In this document: in pieces, positions 10,799-21,384 of the stretch
Position numbering within the stretch: the first letter of the stretch is position 1
Layout of the letters: the number at the start of each line of letters is the position of its first letter
Assembly: GCA_903772945.1 (NCBI GenBank)
Contig: CAICTM010000379.1
Span: 1 to 64,000, forward strand
DNA from: Seminavis robusta
Taxonomy: Eukaryota; Bacillariophyta; Bacillariophyceae; Naviculales; Naviculaceae
DNA: 64,000 bases
Direction of reading: 5' to 3'
The notes under the pieces: model-generated
What the model saw: only the letters and a program-made list of their open reading frames with translations
Databases searched by the model: none
Told to the model about the DNA's origin: nothing
Translations under genes and position numbers: made by a program

Positions 10799-11761
10799 AT
10801 GACATCAAGTGACAATAGTTCCACCAACTACTATGAGATGGCTGCAAACATGCCAACAGTCGACATCTCAGAGCCGATTCAGTGCTTCAAGAGGCATGAG
10901 AAGTTTTCCTTTCGGGCAGCAGTGGACTTTGTTGCAATGGCCATCAAGGCAATGTTCCCTGTGTATCTAGGAATCCGCATCGATTATCCATTCATTCCAG
11001 GTTATCTCAAGCACCATGGTATCTACTACTGCACTTGGGTTGGCACGATCCTTGCTGCTGAAATCATTTTCAATTACATGATTGATTGGAAGGCAGTACT
11101 TGGAACTGGTTGGCTTCCTGGGACCATGTTCCTCGTGGCATCCTCACTCTTCTACTATGTTGGGCTCTCCTTGTGGATGCTTGTGGTGAAAGCGCCTCTT
11201 CGAAATAGAGTTGGCAAGGCCAACTTCATCATGATCTCTGAGATTCTCTTTTCTGTCATGTGGTTTCTCCTTGGCTGTGGGTTCCGTGCCTTTTGTCAAT
11301 CAGTAGGGACTATTCCATTTCCAGAGGCAATCCCAGATGTAGCATCCACCCTTTTTGGAGTCATTTTGGTCCTGACTGGGTTCTTCTTCAAAGGGTGGGC
11401 ATGCACTTTAACGGGCTACAACAGCTACTTTTTGCGTGATATGCTATTGGACACCCCCAACTCCCATTTTGTGGAATCCTCACTCTACAAGTATATTCAT
11501 CATCCAACCTACACTGCTGGATATGTGCAGACTCTTGGAGTAGCCTTATTTTATCGCTCTGTTCCAGGATGCATTGCCTACTTTGGTTACCAAGCCAGCA
11601 TTCTTCTGTTTGTTCATTTTGTGGAAGGGCCATTTATTGAACGGACCTACATGGCAGCAAAGGAACCATCTGCAGATGAAGAGAGCCCAGTGTCTACGGA
11701 GAGCCCAGAATCAACATCTGCTGAAGAAGAGAGCCCAGAATTAACAGATGTAGAGGTTTAG
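10799..11761 (+). CDS. ICMT/PEMT-like membrane methyltransferase family protein, copy 2
   Basis: The product is 320 aa from the ATG at 10799, chosen by alignment with the paralogues. An in-frame ATG at 10691 would add 36 residues with no counterpart that I trust. It is nearly identical to copy 1 through the membrane core and the 'YKYIHHPTYTAGY' motif. Most differences are in the first 15 residues and the tail, which keeps two EESP-type repeats but is shorter. High nucleotide identity extends into both flanks, which indicates a recent tandem duplication. Confidence 0.65.
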   Translation: MTSSDNSSTNYYEMAANMPTVDISEPIQCFKRHEKFSFRAAVDFVAMAIKAMFPVYLGIRIDYPFIPGYLKHHGIYYCTWVGTILAAEIIFNYMIDWKAVLGTGWLPGTMFLVASSLFYYVGLSLWMLVVKAPLRNRVGKANFIMISEILFSVMWFLLGCGFRAFCQSVGTIPFPEAIPDVASTLFGVILVLTGFFFKGWACTLTGYNSYFLRDMLLDTPNSHFVESSLYKYIHHPTYTAGYVQTLGVALFYRSVPGCIAYFGYQASILLFVHFVEGPFIERTYMAAKEPSADEESPVSTESPESTSAEEESPELTDVEV

Positions 11762-12159
11762 GCATGGTATGTGCCACAACATGGCATGCCTGGCTGCGAT
11801 CAGTCGACGTCGGTGCAGCAAGCAAGGGGTGTGGATAACGAAGCTCGAATTCCAAAGTACTACAAATATACTTGAAACACAGCATTGATCACCATGATGA
11901 GTACGGTAGCCTTCCAACATCTATACATACATATTCACAACTAATAAACTACGGTATTTCTCTCGAGCTCCTTCCGCCAACTTGCGATAAGTGCGTGTGG
12001 TCGCTTGACCATCGAGGCTTCATTGGCCTTCCTTTTATTTTTCATCACTCCTCCTCGTCTACTGCTTCTTCTGCTGGTGACTAGTCAGTCACGACCATTG
12101 GTGTCGTCTATGCCCTCCGTCGGGTAAATGCATTGGCCTTCGCCATTGCTTGTCTTTAG
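11762..12159. other. Intergenic between convergent genes
   Basis: A 398-bp spacer between the 3' ends of methyltransferase copy 2 and the minus-strand armadillo-like gene. Nothing is recognised. Confidence 0.5.
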
Positions 12160-13401
12160 TTAGTGGGGGGACGGTTTCCACTGGCTGCCCCACTTTTTCT
12201 TGACGGATGGAGCTTTTGGAGATAGCACAGGCCTAACTTTAGGCGGCTCAGGCTTCACCACCTCCTCTACTACTTCTTCTTCTTCCTCCTCCTCCTCTTC
12301 TTCTTCTTCCTCCTCTTCTTCTTCTTCCTCGCTACTCTCCTCTTCTTCTGATTCTGACTCTACTTTCTTGGCCTTCTTCTTCCCTTTGACGGATTTCCTC
12401 TTGGACTTGGCAGCCTTTTTCTCTTTTACTTCTTCCTCCTCTTCCTCTTCTTCTTCCGACTCGTATCCGCACATGGATCCCAGCTTTCTCAAGAAGGAAA
12501 ATGCAATCTTGTTAATCTCGACATCATCTGGAAAGTTTTGAAGCGAGGCACCCACCACCGAGATGGCCTGTCCCTTCATGTCCTTGATTTCGTTGAGTTT
12601 CATTTCACAAAATGTCTTGAGCGCCTTGCACCCATTGAAGAGAACCTCTCGATTCTCGGGGAAAATCTTGACGGCCGTACAGACCAATGGCACGGCACCC
12701 GTAATGGATTTCTTGGTGGTGGTGTGTCGTTCCAAGTCTTCCTTGCGACAGAGACAGGTAATAGTGACGAGACAGTCGACATAGAGCTTGCTGGATTCGG
12801 GAAATCGTGCCATGGAATCGGCAATCAGATCCATTCCGCGCATGATAAGAATGGTCGACAAGACATTGACATCGTTGGAACGCGCCCATTGACAGAGATG
12901 AGCCAGACAACTGAACAGGAGTTCCTGAATACTGGCACTGTCTTTCCACTTTTGCAACAACATGAGCAGGAGACCGTGACCTCCCAAGGCGCAAAAGCAA
13001 TCCGTATGAGCGGCATGCTCGGGTGTTTCAAAAAAGTTATCGAGTTTGCGCGCCGCTAACTCGACCGTGGGATCGTCGGGACTCTGCAGTTCCAGCAGCA
13101 GCACTTGCGTAAGAGCGGCCTGGTATTCCACTCGTTTTTCTTCTTCGGTATTTCCTTCACTGCCCACTACAAATTTATCTTCTGCCACTGGTTCTGGCTC
13201 GGGTTCTGGCTCTTCCACAACCTCCTCAGCGGGTGCTTCAGGTTCCGCCTCAACCTCCACGACTTCTTCCACTGCTTCCTCCTCCTCGACGTGCTCAACT
13301 TCTTCCACGACCTCCTCTTCTTCTTCCACTACCTCTTCTTCTTCCGGTGGAGCTTCTTCCTCCTCTTCTTCGCCTTCGTAGTGTTCCTCCTCGTCGCTCA
13401 T
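12160..13401 (-). CDS. Acidic protein with an armadillo-like helical core
   Basis: The product is 413 aa and intronless. Residues 1-75 are almost all Glu, Val, Pro and Ala. Residues 85-305 are helical with an ARM/HEAT-like rhythm: Leu-rich helices separated by Asn/Gly turns, for example 'SIQELLFSCLAHLCQW' and 'REVLFNGCKALKTFC'. Residues 310-385 are Glu-rich with an unbroken Glu run of more than 20 and a Lys-rich patch ('KRKSVKGKKKAKK') that could be a nuclear signal. The C-terminus is basic (KKKWGSQWKPSPH). No named family is recognised; a chaperone or scaffold role is only a guess. Glu-codon runs create long artefact frames on the opposite strand. It lies between copies 2 and 3 of the methyltransferase family, on the other strand. 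Confidence 0.75.
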   Translation of the reverse strand: MSDEEEHYEGEEEEEEAPPEEEEVVEEEEEVVEEVEHVEEEEAVEEVVEVEAEPEAPAEEVVEEPEPEPEPVAEDKFVVGSEGNTEEEKRVEYQAALTQVLLLELQSPDDPTVELAARKLDNFFETPEHAAHTDCFCALGGHGLLLMLLQKWKDSASIQELLFSCLAHLCQWARSNDVNVLSTILIMRGMDLIADSMARFPESSKLYVDCLVTITCLCRKEDLERHTTTKKSITGAVPLVCTAVKIFPENREVLFNGCKALKTFCEMKLNEIKDMKGQAISVVGASLQNFPDDVEINKIAFSFLRKLGSMCGYESEEEEEEEEEVKEKKAAKSKRKSVKGKKKAKKVESESEEEESSEEEEEEEEEEEEEEEEEEEVVEEVVKPEPPKVRPVLSPKAPSVKKKWGSQWKPSPH

Positions 13402-14208
13402 GGTGAATTGATGATATTCTAACTAAGGAAGCTGAGTAAAACTTTTTTGTGATCTTCCAATGGAACTGACCCTGACAACTGCAAGCGAACTGAGATCTTC
13501 AGATCTTGGAGTGAAAGATCGCTCCACAAATTGGGCTGGCGTCAGGTCATTGTGCCGACATTTTTGGCTTGGAATGACATTCGAACATGATGCCACATCA
13601 GGGACTGAAGTCGGTCCCCTGAGCCTGAACAATTTTGTTAATGCTCTCTCAAGACCGCCGGAACATACCATACAGGCCCTTTGGAACGAAGCAAGACCAA
13701 ATTGAAATAAAGTATAAATCTAACATTATATCTTTGAAGAGCCCATCGGTGCAAGCATACTGATTAGGTCTTGTATAATTTTATTTCTAAGGGGGGTCTA
13801 TTAATAGCTCTCTAGAGTAGCTAGTGTATAGAATTGGTAAAGTATCCAAGCATAACTGAGTACACTGTAGTTGATCATTCGATTCGATTCTGCACAACCA
13901 CGATGTCATTTTTTAATAAAGAAAGGTGCAGCTCATACCGGTAACGACCACTTTGACAGTCAGGTAGTTGCGGTACATCAATTTTTTGTATACAAAATGT
14001 ATGGTAAATAAAACCTTTAACCCTAACCTTACCTAATCTACCCGTCAAAAACTGTGTTACTTATGGTCGAGTGGCCAAAAGCAAGTTACTGCAGAAAGCA
14101 AACACCAAGAAAACTGCTTCCAACAGTTTCGAGAAGCTCACAACCTCCTCCCCACATTCTCACAACTTTTCCTTCATCTCAACCAAAACACTGGCAGTTC
14201 ACAAAAAG
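13402..14208. other. Upstream region of methyltransferase copy 3 with a short inverted-repeat module
   Basis: The module at about 13965-14046 begins TCAGGTAGTTGCGGTA and ends TTACCTAATCTACCCGTC around an AT-rich middle; its ends are imperfect inverted repeats. A close relative lies at about 44406-44488. The end motif resembles the TTACCTGAnCTGCCC blocks upstream of copies 1 and 2. No gene is seen. Confidence 0.5.
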
Positions 14209-15123
14209 ATGCCATCAACTAACAGTACTTCCAACAACTACTATGAGACAGCTGCAAATGTGCCAACAGTAGACATCTCAGAGCCGATTCAGTGCTTCAA
14301 GAGGCATGAGAAGTTTTCCTTCCGGGCTGCAGTGGACTTTGTCGCCATGGCCATCAAGGCAATGTTCCCTGTGTATCTAGGAATCCGCATCGATTATCCA
14401 TTCATTCCAGGGTATCTCAAGCACCACGGTCTCTACTACTTCACATGGGTTGGCACGATCCTTGCTGCTGAAATTGTTTTGAACAATTTGATTGATTGGA
14501 AGACAGTACTCGGAACTGATTGGCTCCCTGGGACCATGTTCTTCATGGCAGGATGGCTCTTCTACTACGTTGGACTATCCTTGTGGATGGTTGTGGTGAA
14601 AGTGCCTCTTCGTGAGAAAGTTGGCAGGGCCAAATTCATCATGATCTCTGAGGTTTTCTTTTCTGTCATGTGGGCTTTCATTGGCTGTGGGTTCCGTGCC
14701 TTCTGTCAATCCGTGGGGACCATTCCTTTTCCAGAGGCAATCCCAGATGTGGCGTCGAACCTGGTTGGATTCATTTTGTGCCAGACTGGCTGGTTCTTCA
14801 AAGGATGGGCCTGCACTTTAACGGGCTACAACAGTTACTTTTTGCGTGATATGTTGCTGGATACACCCAACTCTCATTTTGTGGAATCATCACTCTACAA
14901 GTATATTCATCATCCAACCTATACTGCTGGATATGTGCAGATACTAGGAGCGGCCATCTATTATCGCTCTGTTCCAGGGTGCATTGCCTACTGTTGTATC
15001 CAAGCCTGCATTCTTCTGTTTGTTCATTTTGTGGAAGAGCCATTTATTGACCGCACCTACAAGGCATCAAATTATCCTGCAGGAGTTGAGGTGGGCGAGG
15101 GGAAAAAGAAGAAGAAGAAGTGA
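14209..15123 (+). CDS. ICMT/PEMT-like membrane methyltransferase family protein, copy 3
   Basis: The product is 304 aa from the ATG at 14209, matching the paralogues; the upstream frame opens only at GTG. The membrane core and 'YKYIHHPTYTAGY' motif are kept, with more substitutions than between copies 1 and 2 (for example 'FFMAGWLFYYVGLSLW', 'FILCQTGWFFKGW'). The EESP-type tail is replaced by a short basic end, 'EVGEGKKKKKK'. Copy 3 is therefore the oldest split, and its C-terminus may differ in sorting or binding. The 5' UTR still resembles that of the other copies. Confidence 0.65.
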   Translation: MPSTNSTSNNYYETAANVPTVDISEPIQCFKRHEKFSFRAAVDFVAMAIKAMFPVYLGIRIDYPFIPGYLKHHGLYYFTWVGTILAAEIVLNNLIDWKTVLGTDWLPGTMFFMAGWLFYYVGLSLWMVVVKVPLREKVGRAKFIMISEVFFSVMWAFIGCGFRAFCQSVGTIPFPEAIPDVASNLVGFILCQTGWFFKGWACTLTGYNSYFLRDMLLDTPNSHFVESSLYKYIHHPTYTAGYVQILGAAIYYRSVPGCIAYCCIQACILLFVHFVEEPFIDRTYKASNYPAGVEVGEGKKKKKK

Positions 15124-16448
15124 TGGCAACAAAATAAGAGGCTTAGCAGCAGTGCAACTGGTGCCAGATGCTGCGCAAGCACTACGTAACAGACATTCCG
15201 TAACAGCATAACCATCTAGCATCGTCTGATCTATCAGCATTGGGCAACAATAGTAGTTCTGCAAGGGGCGACATGAAGAGCAGCCACAAGCCCGGTCTAG
15301 CTAGCAGGCCGCAAGAGAAATCAGGAGGTTCTCCCTGGTGCACACTCTGTGGTCCTCCCGTCAGCAGATGGTAGCACCATGGCTGATTGTCAGCAGCACC
15401 AATAGTTCTGGAGGGGGCGACATGAAGAGGCAGAAGCACCAAGCCTGGTCCCACAGCCGCGCAAGGAAACAGGAGATTCTCCCTAAGTGTTGCAGAAGCC
15501 ATAGATGAGGAAGCCCATGAAATCCAGCACCGTATACTAAAGAGAAACCACCACTAATGATGCTTGCGTTGCATTTGGTGAAGACATGATTAAGCGAACT
15601 GGCTGTGATTGACCATGGCGGCCAATTCAGAAGACCGTGACGCCGCCGTGACATGCTCCGTTGCTGCTGTGCGTGATACCACTGATTGTGGGGCTCTCGG
15701 TAGATCTCACTCAGGGGAGAAAGTTCTTGCCACTCTTCAAAGTTGAATAGTACTAGTGCAATGGCTTTTGCGTTCTCTATGCTGGTGTTGCGCTGAGATC
15801 CGTTTATACGCACTTGACAGCCTGGAAAGCCACCATGCCGTGAAGTGTTGTCTTGATCGGGTCTCAACCCCCCACCACGGAGCTCGCAAAGGGATTTGAC
15901 TGTTGCTTCCCGTTCAAACCCCCGCTCCAAACTGTACGGTACATGCTATCCAGCAGGCTCTTCCAAGCTTGCTTTTTTGACCGCGGTATCCAAGTCTCCC
16001 ACGGTGATGCTTCAAGTCCTCGTCCATGGTTTGATAGTAAAGCCGGCAGACTGTGGTTCTTCACTTCTAAAGTTACTGTAGAAATCCAGGCTTGGAAATA
16101 AGCGCCTCGAGTTCTAACGCCGTTCACGCTTCAATCTTTGATCAATGTGGATCTTTAGTACCCCATTTTCCAAATACTAGCTCCAATTTGCGATTAAAAC
16201 CTTTTTTCACATTACTGGGGTGTGGGGTGCTCTGCCAGCGGATCGCCAGGACGCACCAACTGCTGAGTGCGGAGTGCGAAGAGACCACCCCGACGCACAA
16301 CCATCTTGTTGAGGGATGGTCATGCAAGACACCGTAGTTCCAGCAAAGGAGTGGCACGCACATGAGCGAGCTTGGAAATGTGCTTCAAGTTGGACGCCTG
16401 TGCTGCTCTGAGTGAAGGTATTTCATCATTCTACGTGTGAGTACATAA
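15124..16448. repeat. Intergenic with an approximately 85-bp direct duplication
   Basis: The segments at about 15245-15331 and 15397-15484 are two diverged direct copies, both running from AGTTCTG..GGGGCGACATGAAGAG to AGGAG.TTCTCCCT. The open frames across them (15182-15930, minus) are not supported by any domain. The remainder, to 16448, shows nothing recognisable. Confidence 0.45.
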
Positions 16449-17294
16449 ATGGATTTGACGGCCAGAGAGCGACAATGGGCTCTGGGGGTCAAGGAAGCAG
16501 TTCGCCTATCCGAAGATATTGATAGTGCACTCGTTAGTGACTTTGACGTGGCTTGTCATGCTCTCATTGGTCGAGGAGACGAGACCCAAGCTTTGGAACG
16601 GATCAAAGGCATGGAAACATTTCGGAGGACCTATGGCATTGATGATAGTGTGGAGCAGGGGAGCAGGTATATGCAAGAGTTTGTCCGGATGCAACCCGGT
16701 GCCTTGCTGAAGCTGGAGTCATGTCCCATCACACAAGAGGGCGTTGTCATCTGGGATGCTGCTGCCTTTTGCAGCTCATTGCCACTCACCCCGTCAACTC
16801 GGGACGTAGCTCGAGGACCGTGGAATTGGGAAGTCCACGTCGTCACGGCCTATTACATGCTCCGGGCCCTTCATTCCTGCTTCGACTCGGTGCGGGAGGG
16901 AGTCTTCCTCATCTGCGAGTGCGATGGGTCAAGTGCCCGCCTTTCGGTGGAGTGTGAAACGCGCCTCTATCATGAATTGGGCGTCTGTTTCCCCTACAAA
17001 GTCAAGCAGATCATGTGCTACAACACAGGGAGTAAGTCTCCTCTTTACTGGAGTCTACTGAAACCGATGATGCCACAATCAACTTGGAATAAGCTGCGGC
17101 TGGGTTGTAGACTAGAGGACGAGGATTCGGGGCCCATAAAGCCGGTCCAAGGTAGAATACCACGGCAAAAAAGACGCTTGAGTGAGTTCTACCTGCAATC
17201 AACGATGGAGGGAGACAATCACTACGTGGTTCAGGGAACGCGAGATATGTTGGCCCGAAGAGAAGGAAACGAAACGGCGTTTCGCTTGTCTTAA
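16449..17294 (+). CDS. CRAL-TRIO (Sec14-like) domain protein
   Basis: The product is 281 aa and intronless. Residues about 5-80 form a helical CRAL-TRIO N-terminal-like region ('AVRLSEDIDSALVSDFDVAC' onward). Residues about 95-220 form the lipid-binding lobe: a central strand 'EGVFLICECDGSS', then 'YHELGVCFPYKVKQIMCYNTG', then 'LYWSLLKPMMPQSTWNKLRLG'. The 'P-x-K-V-K-x-I-x-x-x-N' turn and the 'MMPxxxxxKL' helix are typical of Sec14 relatives. By family it would bind a small lipid in the cytosol; the ligand is unknown. It ends in a basic tail with no membrane span. Confidence 0.7.
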   Translation: MDLTARERQWALGVKEAVRLSEDIDSALVSDFDVACHALIGRGDETQALERIKGMETFRRTYGIDDSVEQGSRYMQEFVRMQPGALLKLESCPITQEGVVIWDAAAFCSSLPLTPSTRDVARGPWNWEVHVVTAYYMLRALHSCFDSVREGVFLICECDGSSARLSVECETRLYHELGVCFPYKVKQIMCYNTGSKSPLYWSLLKPMMPQSTWNKLRLGCRLEDEDSGPIKPVQGRIPRQKRRLSEFYLQSTMEGDNHYVVQGTRDMLARREGNETAFRLS

Positions 17295-17472
17295 GGTGAC
17301 ATCAGCTCAATTTGAAAAGATGGACTGGGACTGTATGACAGATTCCTACACATCTATACACGTTCTGTATGGGAAATCACTCGGTTATATCAGGTATAGC
17401 TAGCAGAGCTTTACTGTAAAGCTCAAGATCATACCGGGTACATTTCTTGGCGGATGTCTCTCTCAGAATGAC

Positions 17473-18721
17473 TTACGCCGCTTGGTTGTAGCGCTGGCGC
17501 CTGCCATCGTCGCTCGCCGGGACAGCCACCACGAACATTTTGGCAAACGCATTGAGTCTGCGTTCCCTCATTGCGGACTTGGGTGCCTCGATCACACTCA
17601 ACGAGTTTTGCAGCTTGCCATGGGAGCTCGAACGACCGAGTTGTCTTCCTCCTCCTCGACTCAGATTGCTCCAGCTGGCCTCTAGACGCGATTCTTGAAT
17701 GGCAGTCGGATCGGAAGCGCATCGGCTGAGTCCGGTTCGCCGTGAGGACCGCTCGTCACGTCGACTCATCTCACGTCGAGACGGTTGTCTCCTGTCTCTG
17801 CTCTCACGACTACTTCTTCTGGACCTGCTTCCACCACTGCTCTCGCTAGCCGTGGAGCTAGCCGTGGAGGTGCTGTCGCAACTAGAGCGCCTCGGAGGGT
17901 TCCGCTTGCTCTTACGACTGGGAGCGATGTCCGCACTTTTGGCCTTTCGCATTCCGCCAATGCGATCTCGCAGGCTCTTCTTTGAGCGCGGATTGACACG
18001 ACGGCTGACCGTTTTGGTTTCGTACTCTTCATCTCCTTCATGACGTTCGTCGGAGCTTTGCGTAGTGGGGTTCTCGTGATCACACTGGTGACCCCGCTTC
18101 TTCAGCAAAAGCTCAAGCATCATCTTGTGATACTCCACGTCATCTTGCCACTTTCGGCGTTTGTACTTGTTCTTGATAAAACGTCCTCTCTGGTCAAACT
18201 CTTCATCCTCATCCTTCAGAACTTCAGTTTTGATGTAGTCCTCGTAGGTAAGGTTTCCTTCAAAGATATTGTTGACAAAGGCGTTGCCACTGTACTCTAG
18301 AGTCTGAACGTCTTCCATGGTCCCTATGTCGCAGAGAGTGCCAAGGCAAACATTAGAAAGCTGAAAGCTAAAGCAGGACCGACCTGAACACCCGTCCATC
18401 ACTAAGCAACTTACATTCATGAACCATCTTGAGGGATTTGATCATGCACCTCTTTTTGCCAAGCTCAAAGTAGTGATGCTGGACGCAGCTATCACAGCAC
18501 AGCACTGCCAGAGTCTTGTCCACTTGGACACGGGCATAAAGGAAAGACACCCACTGGGGACGCAACGAAGGGCAATCTGCACAGACCATGTTGGCTGGAC
18601 ACATCAGAATGGAATTCATCCGTCTCCCCATCTCTGCAGATACGTTGGTAGGCTTGGATGAAGATGACATTGTGATAGTTGCACCAGACAATTGCGTTTC
18701 TAGTTTCCCTGTATTTGGCAT
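17473..18721 (-). CDS. ArfGAP-like zinc-finger protein lacking the arginine finger, copy 1 (two exons)
   Basis: Exon 1 is 18721-18415 and exon 2 is 18323-17473, joined in phase 1 over a 91-bp intron (GTAAGT...ATAG). This gives 385 aa, or 368 aa from the in-frame ATG at 18670. The finger is CADC...CDSC with 'RPQWVSFLYA' between, then 'HHYFELGKKRC' and 'MIKSLKMVHEW'. 'YSGNAFVNNIFEGNL' and 'FIKNKYKRRKW' follow, in the order of an ArfGAP domain. In the ArfGAP motif CX2C-X16-CX2C-X4-R the last Arg is catalytic; here it is Tyr, and about eight residues are inserted between the Cys pairs. The rest is Ser/Arg-rich and disordered, ending RQRYNQAA. GAP activity is doubtful; Arf binding or scaffolding is possible. 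Confidence 0.7.
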
Positions 18722-20643
18722 TGTGAGGAGGAGGATTAGACTGGTAACAGTTCGGTTCTCGGGGTCTTGGACTCTCAGACTCGACTCTCAGAATTTTGAA
18801 ACCACCAAGTGTTGTGAGGAGGGTGTAGTAGCACAGGCAAGTTAGTCTACCGGAACGGTTTCACTTAGACCATGCTCGGTATTCGCATTTTTTTGAAGGG
18901 CAATCCGAAAGTGTCTTCACTGGGATTGTTAGGATTCTTACCCTTTTCCAGTGTGATTTCGCGATTTAACAACCTGCTACAAGTAATGACCTTTTCACTT
19001 CTCCATCGGTCACAACTAGCAGAGACTGGGTCCTGTCGATAATTCACCAAACTTGAATAGCTCCTCGAACATGAGCATAGAGTGACGTAGCGACGCAGAA
19101 TCTGCTTCTCATTCTTCTGGCGTGGCCGCTTTCGTTAAGTAAACATTTGCGTTCCTAAAAGATTTATGCGAAAGAGGGATGAACTGGTACGAAACAGTAC
19201 CACCAGGTACTATTATTAATAGTACATACCGGTACCCAACCAGCCGCTTGGGAAAAGCAGCTACGGTGCTGTACTCTAGAGCTAGAGTACTAGTACAAGC
19301 GAAAACGCGGTCACACTGTAGATCTAGATCCAAGATTTAGATTTTGAACGACACAGTATCAATACTGTGGCGTGGTATGGAGGGCCGCACATGCTTGATG
19401 TATGCATACGTGAAGCCCAAAGCCACTGAATTTGCTATGGGCTGCTGACAGATCGTGCCACTGCACTCTCCTACTCTGATTTTCTTTACGAGCGCACTGA
19501 AGAAGAGGCCCCTTGTTTGTCTTTTAATGGGGATGGGCGATGAGCCAGGTAGTGGCGTTTGTCTACACTCCGTCTGCTAAACCCATGCCTCAGTACCGTA
19601 TTCATTTGATAGTTTCTTTGACCTCGCCGAGGAACCAACCTTACACTATTGTATTTGTATCTGGAACTCGATGGTTCCTTCGGTAGCATCCGCTTGCTTG
19701 CTTGCTTGCTTGTAGCTACTGCTCCATGCGTTCTACCAATCATGATGTGTGTACCGAATCTACAAACTGGATGACTTCGCTCTTACCAGTACTATATCTG
19801 GCCGGTACTCTCAAACAAGATTGCTTGATAGTACCGGTAGGCAGGCAGCGGGACCTGGTATCCTGCTAACTCGCTGTTTCCTTCCCAAATGGCTTGGCCG
19901 TGGCTTGCGCTTTCCTTCACGGTTAGCAGATGCATGGGCTTTCTTGGCAATTGCCTCATGCATGGAGGTAACGACTGGACGATGGGTTCGCATATTGCAC
20001 TGCTGCTGTCGTCACTGCATGCTTGGGCTTATGGATCAACTCAGACAATAATGTTGCCTCGCAAAATGCATCAAAAGAAACATCCCGCCAGGCCCACACG
20101 CCGCGTGCAGCATTATGTAACGCGGGGAAATCACTGCCAAAGGTTGAACACTGCGTTTGAACCGCGATCACTTGATTGCCCACACGTCAGAAAGGTTGTT
20201 GCTCTGGGTTCTGGACGCTTGCGTTGTTGGCAGCATGCATATGCCCCTTATTGGACTCGACTGCTTACTACACTAGTAGCTACCGGTAGTTGACTGCGAA
20301 TCAAAGGAGCCTCAAGTTCAAGCTCCTGACGCTGTATTCAACCAGTCAAGAATCTAGTTTTGGCCCGTCCGTATCGGTACCGTACGCCCGCACCGGCACC
20401 ACCAGAACTGATAAGAGGTGCGGCGTCTTGGATGCTGGCTGCTTGAATGGTTCCGCCTGGGCGGTTGTGATCTATGCGTAGAACCGGTTGCTGGAAAGCA
20501 ATGAGACCATTGCAGCGATGGTAGCTTTACAAAGGGGGCTAGTGTTGGGATGTTAGAGATTATGTTGGCGATGAATCATGTACTAAGTATATGTATGTCT
20601 AGTAGTCTATGTGCATCTATGCAGTCCCAAGCAGAAAGCACTA
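18722..20643. other. Intergenic, 1.9 kb
   Basis: Contains a (GCTT)n microsatellite at about 19692-19712 and several GTACCGGTA/TACCGGTA palindromes (19230, 19800, 19830, 20280). The open frames at 19749-20293 are Trp/Cys/His-rich with no motif and are probably chance. Confidence 0.5.
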
Positions 20644-21384
20644 TTACGCTGCTTGGTTGTAGCTCTGTCTTCCTCTTGTGTCTGAAGGCAGCGCAATCAT
20701 GATCATTCCACTGGCAGTGATCTTGCTCAGACGTCGATTCCTCATGTCTCGTTTGGGTGAATGGACCACTGCCAGGCGTTTGCCATTGACAGCGGCACGG
20801 AGGCTCAAGTGTCCGCTTGTGTTGGTTCTCTTTAGGGATGTGTCTTCCTCAACCTCCGAGAGTGAGAGCATCTCAGCAACTTCCCTGCCAGGAGCCGTGG
20901 CTCGTCTTCGAATAGGACTATGAGCATGGGCCATTCGTTGCGTAGCACTGTCAAAACTTTCGGCTTTTCGAAACTTGCGTTTCTTGTACTTGTTCTTGAT
21001 GAATTTGGCACGTCGCGTGCATTCCACCTCTTCGCTAGGATGTACAAAAGTCTTGTCAAAGCTTGTCAAGTTGGCTTCGTAGGTAGCGTTCACAAATGCG
21101 TTGCCCGTGTTCTCGAGAGTCTGAATATCAACGATAGCCCATTCGTGAGTCATCTTGAGGTACTTGATATGGCATCGCTTATCCCCAAGTTCAAAATGGT
21201 GATGCTGTGCACATTGCGAGCAGCAAAGCACACCCAACGTTCGCCTGCTGCGTTCGTGGATGAAGGATACCCATTCAGGATTCGAGGCGGGGCAATCAGC
21301 GCAAGTTTGGTTGGCTCGGCTCAGCAAGATGGATTCCATGCGGCTTTGCATCTCGGGAGATAAAGAAGAGCTTGATGGTAGCAT
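20644..21384 (-). CDS. ArfGAP-like zinc-finger protein lacking the arginine finger, copy 2 (intronless)
   Basis: The product is 246 aa from the ATG at 21384, chosen because the paralogues start at the equivalent place ('LPSSSSLSPEMQSRM'); the open frame continues 57 codons upstream without similarity. The finger is CADC...CSQC with 'NPEWVSFIHE' between, then 'QHHHFELGDKRCHIKYLKM' and 'THEWAIVDIQTLENTGNAFV'. The Arg-finger position is His. It reads through the place where copies 1 and 3 have an intron ('THEW|A'), so the intron was lost here or gained in the others. A basic 'FIKNKYKKRKF' and the C-terminus 'GRQSYNQAA', shared with copy 1, follow. It is the shortest of the three. Confidence 0.7.
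   Translation of the reverse strand: MLPSSSSLSPEMQSRMESILLSRANQTCADCPASNPEWVSFIHERSRRTLGVLCCSQCAQHHHFELGDKRCHIKYLKMTHEWAIVDIQTLENTGNAFVNATYEANLTSFDKTFVHPSEEVECTRRAKFIKNKYKKRKFRKAESFDSATQRMAHAHSPIRRRATAPGREVAEMLSLSEVEEDTSLKRTNTSGHLSLRAAVNGKRLAVVHSPKRDMRNRRLSKITASGMIMIALPSDTRGRQSYNQAA

Noticed and set aside
12200-13381. Ser-rich plus-strand open frames
   Set aside because: They are antisense to Glu-codon runs of the armadillo-like gene (GAA/GAG read as TTC/CTC, TCT/TCC).
17473-18420. Start of ArfGAP-like copy 1 at the ATG inside the second exon
   Set aside because: The zinc finger lies in the upstream exon and joins in frame over a 91-bp GT-AG intron, as the paralogues confirm.
19749-20293. 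Open frames of 100-134 aa
   Set aside because: Trp/Cys/His-rich with no family signal or sensible start; the surrounding spacer is full of palindromic repeats.
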